DNA from: Haliclystus octoradiatus
Taxonomy: Eukaryota; Cnidaria; Staurozoa; Stauromedusae; Haliclystidae
DNA: 64,000 bases
Reading direction: 5' to 3'
Assembly: GCA_916610825.1 (NCBI GenBank)
Contig: OU744451.1
Coordinates: forward strand, 2,046,001-2,110,000
The position numbers were made by a program, and so were the translations under genes. A model generated the notes under the pieces. The model was not told the origin of the DNA and searched no databases. It saw only the letters and a list, made by a program, of their open reading frames with translations. Below are positions 30,313-41,400 of this stretch, piece after piece. Positions within the stretch are counted from its first letter, which is position 1; each line of letters begins with the position of its first letter.

Positions 30313-31895
30313 GCAACAGCAACTGATGTGAAAAAATTACTTTCAGTAACGATAAAATGCCATTTCTTTCCCTTAAAGTACAGATTGAGAGCTTTTGTGA
30401 TCAGCGACCGTGAAAGAAGTGGGTGGGGTCCATTGCGTCTAACAAAGCAGATGTCTTCTACTGTTTCATGATTCAAAGGTCTTTTGGCATCATCAATTGC
30501 AACGATTTCGGAGAACATAGATTCTACAACACATTCATTGAACGATCTTGTCAGGAATTTCATGGCAAAGTTATTAATTCTCAGACATTTCACGTAGGTT
30601 TCTTTCTCACAAAGTAAAATATACCATAATTTCTCCGTTGTGATTGTTTTTTTTGTTGTCTTTTCTTTTGCTTTTATATCGGCTTTTATAATCTGATGTG
30701 CTCTGTGCCGTAATGTAACGAACTGTGATCGTAAGACCATTTTTTCATCGTTGAGTAAAGGCGTTGGACCACTGGGAATACTCATTAATTTATTAAGTGC
30801 CTTGAGCTGAGTATCTAGGGGGGTTAATACATTGCTATCCTTGCCAATGGTCTTCGTAAAAGTAAACGCTGTCTGACTCAACACAAGCCACTCTTGCCAC
30901 GGATGAAATCTATGCTCGAGTCGTACAAGAAGTGCATCCACATAAACAGATAAGCGTTTAAAATTAGAACAAATAAACGAAGGAGGTTGACATGTCTCGG
31001 TATTGCTACTGTTTGGCAAAGAGAAGGCCAAACTTTGTTGTTGGTCAGTCTCAGTAGACACTTCTCTGACAGATTGCCGAGTAGCTCTATAATGAGTTTG
31101 ATTACCTTGTAATAATAAAGGTATGCCTTGCCATTCAACTTCTTGTGATATTCTATCAATTGCAGATTTGAAAGAAGCAGTAAATATTCCTGGTGCATTA
31201 TCATTTTTCAAATCAGTATTAACAGATTGAAGATCTTTCATTAAATTTTCGCAAGCGTTTTTAGAGTAAAACGGAAATACCTTATCGTTCTGTAAATACT
31301 TGGATGCTTTTGTAATTATTTCGCCCATCTCTAGCATGAATAATAAATTGATTACAAAGGTCACACCATTCAGTTTGTCTAATATTTGTTGTGCTTCAAG
31401 TGCTGACTTGGGGTCCTGAAGTTCAGCTTGATAATGAGCAACTATAGCTGGAAACATTGATACAAAGTTTGCATAAGTTTTACACATGTGCTCAGCGAAC
31501 CTAGTCTCAGAAAATAACGGTAGCTCCATAAATTTGATTTGCCTCCTGTTGGCACAGGTTTCAAGACTTTCCCTAGACAGGGGCTGTCTCAAGTCAATCA
31601 TTATCTGCTGCAGTAGACTGTCAAAAGTTCTTAGCCATTTCGCATTTGAGGTCCCAATAAAACCTTTATCTTTCACTTTGACGTCCGACAGCGCAAGTTC
31701 CAGTTTGTGAGCAAGGTCCCAGAGACATGCGTCATTGACAAAGCCGCCATCTAACTTCAGCTTCTCTGTAAATGCTTTATGTATTGCCAGGTTTTTTATC
31801 AATGCTCCGTCCCCAGTAAAGCCCTGGAAGCGATTCCGTAGCTGCTGTCCGCTCTCTGTGCACACCAGTTTCTCGACCGTATCCAAAATAATTGC
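30231..31895 (-). pseudogene. hAT transposase, C-terminal part (RNase H-like core and dimerisation region)
   Basis: Continues the same frame as the N-terminal part directly after a TAG codon at 31896-31898; the open stretch gives about 555 residues. Numbered from the TTG at 31886, a hAT-like core shows at CLWDLAHKLELALSD (residues 54-68, with the conserved D-x2-H) and at FSETRFAEH (125-133), the counterpart of the usual TRW motif. Near the end, RSFNECVVESMFSEIVAIDD (447-466), followed by FVRRNGP, matches the hAT C-terminal dimerisation region. Residues from about 526 to the stop come from the nested hAT, so the native tail is lost and replaced by about 26 foreign residues. It is one of the less classical animal hAT branches, close in style to transposase-derived proteins such as ZNF862 or C17orf113; I cannot fix the subfamily. 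Confidence 0.85.
30313..30320. repeat. target-site duplication of the nested hAT, right copy (gcaacagc)
   Basis: Exact repeat of 28660-28667, directly after the CGCGCCTG end of the nested element. On the minus strand it codes for the Ala-Val-Ala of the transposase before the reading frame enters the nested element. Confidence 0.95.
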
Positions 31896-33107
31896 CTAAA
31901 CATTGTCCCGCATCCCGCTAGGCTGTTTTGGATGGCCGACATATATGGTTTTGAATAGGCAATCTTCGCGGATTACAGGAATACGAACAGCAATCCCTTG
32001 AAAACTATCCCGTTTTATTTTGGCCTTGTCAGATATAACCACAATATGCGGAGCATCTCCTGTGCATTTCAATGGCTCTGCAAGCAGTTTGATCATTCTC
32101 TTTTCGACTACTTCTCTCAAACACGGCAATAACCTTCGAGCGAACTGGTCACTATGGTTGGTATTGCCAACATCCACTCCTGCGGCAGATAACACCGCCA
32201 CCATCCTAGGATATGTTAGAAAAGATTTTCCTTCGTATATAAGTTGGTAGGCAAGAGAACCAAGCAGGTGACCAACAGAAGAATTTCGATTTTTTCTTTT
32301 CTCTAAAAGCTGCTGCTCTATTGTATAACTACTTAAGTTATTTAAATGTTTGTCACAAGTTAAATGTTTAATTAAATTCGTCTTCAAATTGATAAATCTG
32401 CGGTTTTGTATACCTTGATCTGTTAACGAGGACACCGGATTATCAAAAAGTCCGAATTTAATTTGATTAGCTGCCTTTGACTCATTTGTTACAGATGTAC
32501 ATATAACACAACTAATTAATGGCTCTCCATTTTCTCCTTCAGCCTCTTCAAAGCACTCAACTAATTGAATTAACTCGGGTATATCTTTAGATACACGAAG
32601 ACGCATAATTGTCAAATTATTATCTGATTCCGCCAAAGTCAATACTTCTGGTATCACAGGCACTTCCTTCTCACGCACATTAATGTCAACTAGAGATGAT
32701 GCTCCAATCAAGGTTGACACTTTCTGTTGAATGTCTTTCACAATTGATAGTACACCAGGTTCACTAAGTTCAATACCATCTACCATTGAGTCCGAATCCA
32801 ATAGTTCCTGTTCATTTACTTCATTTAGAGACATATCCAAATTCATTGAACCTGTAATATCATCATTGCTATCATCTTTTCTCGCTGCCTTCTCCCTTAA
32901 TTTGTTATCTACTGCAGTCGAACCAGACGTCCTTTTACCTTGAACAAATGACGTTAAAGTGCTTTGTGTAGCATCGGAATCACCATAGCGAAAATTTTTA
33001 TTTGGATGCTTTGAAGCAAAGTGAGCTTGTACACTGCTTTTGCGTAAACTTTTATTGCAAATTCTACAATTCACTCGATCATGCGAAGGGGGCAGTCGCG
33101 AGGCCAT
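31896..33107 (-). pseudogene. hAT transposase, N-terminal part (zinc fingers and start of the catalytic core)
   Basis: 403 codons from an ATG at 33105-33107 to a TAG at 31896-31898. Residues 14-34 form a zinc finger C-x2-C-x11-H-x4-H of the BED/C2H2 kind, the usual DNA-binding start of hAT transposases. A second probable finger uses C200-x2-C203 and H248-x5-H254. An acidic, Ser-rich linker (about 70-115) separates them. PHIVVISDKAKIKRDSFQG (353-371) carries an aspartate at 360 in the place of the first catalytic residue of the RNase H-like fold. The frame goes on unbroken after the TAG, so this is one gene with a single nonsense codon, probably a CAG to TAG change. No intron is visible. Read-through or a very recent loss are the two explanations. 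Confidence 0.85.
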
Positions 33108-34082
33108 GTGATATACTGTGTAGTATCTTATAAATGAACAATATTAAATAATAAATAATAGCAACAACCAAAGATGATATAGAGATCTACTGGAAGTTTA
33201 ATAAAAATCGATGTAAAATTTAGATCAACTAGAAACTATATATATAAACTATAAACCAATATCGGAAGAAATTAGAAACACGGCTTGACCATACCCATTA
33301 CCATAGAATCTAAATTGCGTGTCTTCAAAAGTTTTTCGAGGTCCAAGGTTCAACTATAACCATGCGATTAACATTCACAAATACACATTAAAAAACGGAT
33401 ATTTATGCAATATGTTATGACCATGCGAGCTGCCTATTAACATGCTATTAATAATGTATAAATAGATAACACAAAGGAGCAGTCGGTCATTGACCGTAGA
33501 ATATAGATATAATGAGAATAGAGAATTGAGCAATTATTCCAATCAAAAACAAAACTATAATCTGTAATTGAATAATAAACATTGCATTACATTATAAAAT
33601 TAATTTTCTATTCCTTCTTTCCAATCTTCAAGCTATTCCAGGAAATGAACATCTAGATCAGATCAGTCACACAACATAAGTTCAATGAATATAGAAATAA
33701 AAATTAACAGCTTATTGTCAGTCATTTCGCGGTTATGCGAAAGAAAACAGATGTCTCAGAGACAAAGGACAGGAAACAGAAAAGACAACAGACCTTACGA
33801 AAGTTACATAACTTTTGGTTTGATTTCCGAAGTTTTGAAGGTTGATTTCCGAAGCGAAAACAAATTTTCAAATAAGCTTATAAACTCTCAAAGTTGATTA
33901 TAATTTTACTTTGGAAATTATCTTTGTCACTTTTGATTTTAGTACTTTTCAATAAATTTAGTTTAAAATTTAAAAAAAAATTAGAAATCTGAATTCAATT
34001 TAAATTTTTTTTAATTTGAAATTTGAAATTTTCTTCGGAATTTTCCTAGCCTTCCGCAAACCTAGTTTCCAGGTTTCCGGAC
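33108..34082. other. 5' non-coding part of the hAT element
   Basis: AT-rich leader and subterminal region between the transposase start and the right end. It contains a second ccttccgcaaacct word and several ttcggaa/ttccgga words near 34030-34080 that echo the left end. No gene is visible; the 70-codon frame at 33685-33897 (+) has no supporting features. Confidence 0.6.
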
Positions 34083-34096
34083 TTTGTCGGACCCTG
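34083..34096. repeat. hAT right terminal inverted repeat
   Basis: TTTGTCGGACCCTG, the exact reverse complement of 27808-27821. Confidence 0.95.
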
Positions 34097-34104
34097 GTAA
34101 TACC
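34097..34104. repeat. target-site duplication, right copy (gtaatacc)
   Basis: Exact repeat of 27800-27807. The monomer resumes with attgattaatattg directly after it. Confidence 0.95.
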
Positions 34105-37100
34105 ATTGATTAATATTGTGATAGATTTATAAGCCATACATTATTAAAAATGATTAAAAATAAGTATGACTACTAATGTAATACCATTGATTAATATTGT
34201 GATAGATTTATATGCCATACAGTAATAAAAGTGATTAAAAATACGTATGATTACTAATGTAATACCATTGATTAATATTGTGATAGATTTATAATTCATA
34301 CAGTAATAAAAATGATTAAAAATACGTATGACTACTAATGTAATACCATTGATTAATATTGTGATAGATTTATAATTCATACAGTATTAAGAGTGATTAA
34401 AAATACGTATGACTACTAATGTAATACCATTGATTAATATTGTGATAGATTTATAATTCATACAGTATTAAGAGTGATTAAAAATACGTATGACTACTAA
34501 TGTAATACCATTGATTAATATTGTGATAGATTTATAAGCCATACAGTAATAAAAATGATTAAAAATACGTATGACTACTAATGTAATACCATTGATTAAT
34601 ATTGTGATAGATTTATAAGTCATACAGTATTAAGAGTGATTAAAAATACGTATGACTACTAATGTAATACCATTGATTAATATTGTGATAGATATATAAG
34701 TCATACATTATTAAAAATGATTAAAAATACGTATGACTACTAATGTAATACCATTGATTAATATTGTGATAGATTTATAAGTCATACAGTATTAAGAGTG
34801 ATTAAAAATACGTATGACTACTAATGTAATACCATTGATTAATATTGTGATAGATTTATAAGCCATACAGTAATAAAAATGATTAAAAATACGTATGACT
34901 ACTAATGTAATACCATTGATTAATATTGTGATAGATTTATAAGCCATACAGTAATAAAAAATTATTAAAATACGTATGACTAGTAATGTAATACCATTGA
35001 TTAATATTGTGATAGATTTATAAGTCATACAGTAATAAAAGTGATTAAAAATACGTATGACTACTAATGTAATACCATTGATTAATATTGTGATAGATTT
35101 ATAAGCCATACAGTAATAAAAGTGATTAAAAATACGTATGATTACTAATGTAATACCATTGATTAATATTGTGATAGATTTATAAGCCACACATTAATAA
35201 GTAATGATTAAAAATACGTATGACTACTAATGTAATACCATTGATTAATATTGTGATAGATTTATAAGCCATACAGTAATAAAAGTGATTAAAAATACGT
35301 ATGACTACTAATGTAATACCATTGATTAATATTGTGATAGATTTATAAGCCACACATTAATAAGTAATGATTAAAAATACGTATGACTACTAATGTAATA
35401 CCATTGATTAATATTGTGATAGATTTATAAGCCACACATTAATAAGTAATGATTAAAAATACGTATGACTACTAATGTAATACCATTGATTAATATTGTG
35501 ATAGATTTATAAGCCATACATTATTAAAAATGATTAAAAATAAGTATGACTACTAATGTAATACCATTGATTAATATTGTGATAGATTTATAAGCCATAC
35601 ATTATTAAAAATGATTAAAAATAAGTATGACTACTAATGTAATACCATTGATTAATATTGTGATAGATTTATAAGCCATACAGTAATAAAAGTGATTAAA
35701 AATACGTATGACTACTAATGTAATACCATTGATTAATATTGTGATAGATTTATAAGCCATACAGTAATAAAAATGATTAAAAATACGTATGACTACTAAT
35801 GTAATACCATTGATTAATATTGTGATAGATTTATAAGCCATACAGTAATAAAAGTGATTAAAAATACGTATGATTACTAATGTAATACCATTGATTAATA
35901 TTGTGATAGATTTATAAGCCACACATTAATAAGTAATGATTAAAAATACGTATGACTACTAATGTAATACCATTGATTAATATTGTGATAGATTTATAAG
36001 CCATACAGTAATAAAAGTGATTAAAAATACGTATGACTACTAATGTAATACCATTGATTAATATTGTGATAGATTTATAAGCCACACATTAATAAGTAAT
36101 GATTAAAAATACGTATGACTACTAATGTAATACCATTGATTAATATTGTGATAGATTTATAAGTCATACAGTAATAAAAATGATTAAAAATACGTATGAC
36201 TACTAATGTAATACCATTGATTAATATTGTGATAGATTTATAAGCCACACATTAATAAGTAATGATTAAAAATACGTATGACTACTAATGTAATACCATT
36301 GATTAATATTGTGATAGATTTATAAGCCATACAGTAATAAAAATGATTAAAAATACGTATGACTACTAATGTAATACCATTGATTAATATTGTGATAGAT
36401 TTATAAGCCATACAGTAATAAAAGTGATTAAAAATACGTATGATTACTAATGTAATACCATTGATTAATATTGTGATAGATTTATATGCCATACAGTAAT
36501 AAAAGTGATTAAAAATACGTATGATTACTAATGTAATACCATTGATTAATATTGTGATAGATTTATAAGCCATACAGTAAAAAAAATGATTAAAAATACG
36601 TATGACTACTAATGTAATACCATTGATTAATATTGTGATAGATTTATAAGCCATACAGTAATAAAAATGATTAAAAATACGTATGACTACTAATGTAATA
36701 CCATTGATTAATATTGTGATAGATTTATGAGTCATACAGTAATAAAAATGATTAAAAATACGTATGACTACTAATGTAATACCATTGATTAATATTGTGA
36801 TAGATTTATAAGCCATACAGTAATAAAAGTGATTAAAAATACGTATGATTACTAATGTAATACCATTGATTAATATTGTGATAGATTTATATGCCATACA
36901 GTAATAAAAGTGATTAAAAATACGTATGATTACTAATGTAATACCATTGATTAATATTGTGATAGATTTATAAGCCATACATTATTAAAAATGATTAAAA
37001 ATAAGTATGACTACTAATGTAATACCATTGATTAATATTGTGATAGATTTATATGCCATACAGTAATAAAAGTGATTAAAAATACGTATGACTACTAATG

Positions 37101-38490
37101 TAATACCATTGATTAATATTGTGATAGATTTATAAGTCATACAGTAATAAAAATGATTAAAAATACGTATGACTACTAATGTAATACCATTGATTAATAT
37201 TGTGATAGATTTATAAGCCATACAGTAATAAAAATGATTAAAAATACGTATGACTACTAATGTAATACCATTGATTAATATTGTGATAGATTTATAAGTC
37301 ATACAGTAATAAAAATGATTAAAAATACGTATGATTACTAATGTAATAACATTGATTAATATTGTGATAGATTTATAAGCCATACAGTAATAAAAATGAT
37401 TAAAAATACGTATGACTACTAATGTAATACCATTGATTAATATTGTGATAGATTTATAAGTCATACAGTAATAAAAGTGATTAAAAATACGTATGACTAC
37501 TAATGTAATACCATTGATTAATATTGTGATAGATTTATAAGTCATACAGTATTAAGAGTGATTAAAAATACGTATGACTACTAATGTAATACCATTGATT
37601 AATATTGTGATAGATTTATAAGCCATACATTATTAAAAATGATTAAAAATAAGTATGACTACCAATGTAATACCATTGATTAATATTGTGATAGATTTAT
37701 ATGCCATACAGTAATAAAAGTGATTAAAAATACGTATGATTACTAATGTAATACCATTGATTAATATTGTGATAGATTTATAAGCCATACATTATTAAAA
37801 ATGATTAAAAATACGTATGACTACTAATGTAATACCATTGATTAATATTGAGATAGATTTATAAGCCATACATTATTAAAAATGATTAAAAATACGTATG
37901 ACTACTAATGTAATACCATTGATTAATATTGAGATAGATTTATAAGCCATACATTATTAAAAATGATTAAAAATACGTATGACTACTAATGTAATACCAT
38001 TGATTAATATTGTGATAGATTTATAAGCCATACAGTAATAAAAAATTATTAAAATACGTAGGATTAAAAATGTAATACCATTGATTAATATTGTGATAGA
38101 TTTATAAGCCATACAGTAATAAAAGTGATTAAAAATACGTATGATTACTAATGTAATACTATTGATTAATATTGTGATAGATTTATAAGCCATACAGTAA
38201 TAAAAATTAATTAAAAAAACGTATGACTACTAATGTAATACCATTGATTAATATTGTGATAGATTTATGAGCCATACAGTAATAAAAAATTATTAAAATA
38301 CGTAGGATTAAAAATGTAATACCATTGATTAATATTGTGATAGATTTATAAGCCATACAGTAATAAAAGTGATTAAAAATACGTATGATTACTAATGTAA
38401 TACTATTGATTAATATTGTGATAGATTTATAAGCCATACAGTAATAAAAATGATTAAAAATACGTATGATTACTATTGTAATAGCATTGT
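34105..38490. repeat. 81-bp satellite array, right part and right edge
   Basis: About 54 more monomers of the same satellite. The tataattcatac variant seen just left of the hAT (27751) also occurs just right of it (34291, 34371, 34451), so the array was continuous before insertion. A variant with cacacattaataagtaatg is seen only on this side (35188-36262). The last monomers decay: a form with aaaattaattaaaaaaacg at about 38200, then tactattgtaatagcattg at 38471-38489, after which the sequence becomes unique. This is the true right edge of the array, and it touches the stop codon of the deaminase gene. Confidence 0.95.
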
Positions 38491-41400
38491 AATATATATT
38501 ATGTTCAAATCACTTTCAATTGTTGTTAGCTTTTCTTTAGTATTTTTTTCTAACTGGAATCTATTTCTGATCTGATTAACGAGATTCGCTACACCATCGA
38601 TGATAATTGATGGGTGACATAAGGCAGGACCAGTGTAGGTTGTGGAATGGTTGAAAATGTATGAGAAACGGTCACGAAGGTAGCTGGAAATCTTGCTAAT
38701 AAATAACTCAAGAATTATTTCTAGATATGGTCTATGCATTGAACTTTTTATATCATTGCGGCATACATCCCTTACTTTCAAATCCATTCCAGGACCTAGA
38801 ACTGTCGGTTGCAGTATAAATAGATCAATTAAAAAATGCATAAAGGGACTATAAAAACATTCCCAAATGAAAAACGTGTAAGCTGGTTTATCTTCATTCC
38901 ACAATAATGTAAAGTAAATAATAACTAAAACTATGTTCTCATCTGCTTCATGCAATTCTCTACATCCCAGAACCATTTTGATAGTTTTGCATATTGCCTC
39001 TTCTTCAGATAATGATACAGATACCTCAAATCCTGCTTTAAATTTAATAAGGTATTCTCGAATTGTATACAATGGTTCTTTTTTCAAATACAATGCAGCA
39101 ATATTTAAAGCTTGTTGAGAATTTTTTAGGAGTTTAATTAATTCTTCTGCAGCTTTTTTTTCATCACCATCAGATACGTCTTCTCTAGCTGAATCTTCAT
39201 AAAATCCCATAAGCATATCTTGTTCACTGTCAACTTCATTGTCGGAAGCATACTCATCATTCCCATGCCTGAAATGTTGCAGCTTGATTTTCTCAAAATA
39301 ACCAATATTTAGTTTACCGAGTGATGCAATCACTTCAAATGCATTTTCTTTTTGCGATTTGAGTTCCTCATACTGCTTGAATAGATCTTCACCAAACCAT
39401 TGTCGGAGAAATTTATTGAAATCATTTTCTATATTTCCTTCAATCGATGATAGAAGTTTTTTTCCAACTACCTTACTAAATTGCCCTTGATCAATGCTAC
39501 AATCGTCTACTGAGATTCCAAACCGTTTAAACAAGAAAGTGCAACAGATACATTTGTATTTTGATGTTGCTACAGACTGAAGTGATTTACCATTATCATC
39601 TTTTTCAAGCCAGCACTGTAATAGCAGTTTCGCTTCATCATGCATTTCATTTTCAACACCCTTGAAAGTCCCAGGCATATCTTCGACACGTTTAACATTT
39701 TGAAACCATTGACACAAATCATGATTACTTTTGAATAGCAATTTTAATTTTTCAAACACATAATTATCCTTGCTATCCGTTTTGTTCTCTAGATTTCTCA
39801 CTGACTCACGAAACAATTCAATCACTTCAAATGCGTTTTGTTTCTGATGTTTATTAACTTTTTTTGAGAACTTTTCAAACAGTTTCTTGCCAAACCATTG
39901 TCGGAGAAATTCATTGAACTTCGTTTCCGTGGTTTCTATAAACAGGTGTTGAATTTGTTTTCTGACTTCTGTAATAAATGGCCATGGATAAATGTTACAG
40001 TGCTTTCCTGGGATTCTTATTCCAAACTGTTGAAATAAGAAAGCACATTGAACACAGCAATACTTTGATGTTGCTACAAATTTCAGTGATTTACCATCCC
40101 TTTTAAGCCAGCAATGTAATAGTATTCGCGCTTCAGCATGGATTCCATCTTCAATCCCATCAACGATCTCAAACTTTTCTTTATCTTCCTTTTCATTTGT
40201 AAACCACGAAACAAAATAATGATTCTTTTGAAACAAAGATTCTAACTTCTCAAGATCTTTAAAGTATGTCACCGACTTCTCCCAAAACCCTTTTTTGTCG
40301 TTATTACCAGTGTCGTTTCTTATATAAAATGGAGTGTCTTTGAGTAATTCCTGATTATCTTTAATTTTGTCTAGCCAATCCTCAATGCTGAAACCTTGAC
40401 TTTTTGACTTCTTGTATTCGTAAAAATTATCTGTCAGTTTTCGAATAAACAGATCAATATAAGGGAGAGGATCCCATACTGACTTGACAAAATCTTCTAA
40501 ATCTTGCCACTGCTGGAGAATTATTTTTTCATTTTTTAGCGGCCAAAGATTATCTAAGAACAAATAATCTTTTTTTGTTAAATGATGTATTTCTTCCTCC
40601 CGACTACCGTGGACAATAAACATCAGCAGTTCGTTATCATTTTTAGCCCGATATAAGTAGATCCCTTGAGTTTTTTGTTCACAGCTGTTTTTATCACTTG
40701 CCAATTCATCAGGCATCAACATGATTTGATATTGCTCGAGGCTCTCTGAATATTGTTCTAAGTACTGATCGTTTATTTTTGCTTTATCTTTTTCTTTTGA
40801 ATCAACAAATTCTCTGCTATACCACATAAACAATAATTCCCATGTCAAAGAATTCATATATACATAGAACCGGGCTTGATCAGAATCCTTGTCTTTCCCT
40901 ATTATCTTCATTTCTAAATATCCAAGCAGATTTTGAATTGACACACCCAAACGATTGGTAGCAATGCTGCTGGATCCAAAATGAACTTTTTTAATGATTG
41001 TAACGTGATTACAACTTTCAAGTTTTTTCTGCAAATCGACAGTTCTGCCTTTTAGAAATTCTTCTTTATCAATTTTTATACGATACACGAAAGAGCCCAG
41101 AAATGGATGAGTACAAAACTGTATGATATACTCAAATTTATCACACGGCGTGTAATTATCCTGGTCCAGAATTTCATGAAACGCAAACTTGTTATTGTTT
41201 GTTGACTTGAAATAGTAAATAGTCTTAGTAAATGTTTGTTTTTTAATCTCTCTTCCGTCGGGAAAACATAATTTTGCATACAAGGTGTGGGTAAATGTTA
41301 ACATTCTCTCTCTGGAATCAGGTGAATCCCTGTTATAATTAATACCCACCAGAACCCATTTGTAATCATAATTTACAATTTCTTTTGAGTGATTCCAATT

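Larger units (their letters stand above)
27808..34096 (-). mobile_element. hAT DNA transposon, 6289 bp, inserted in the satellite
   Basis: The element begins CAGGGTCCGACAAA and ends with its exact reverse complement, TTTGTCGGACCCTG. It is flanked by a perfect 8-bp duplication gtaatacc, and the satellite monomer resumes in register on the other side. CAGGG ends, 8-bp duplication and the encoded protein all indicate the hAT superfamily. Just inside both ends the word ccttccgcaaacct occurs in the same orientation (about 27840 and 34050), a likely subterminal transposase-binding repeat. The transposase gene runs leftwards. A second hAT is nested inside at 28668-30312, so the original element was about 4.64 kb. 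Confidence 0.95.

Noticed and set aside
30878..31204. 108-codon minus-strand frame
   Set aside because: A shadow of the transposase reading frame.
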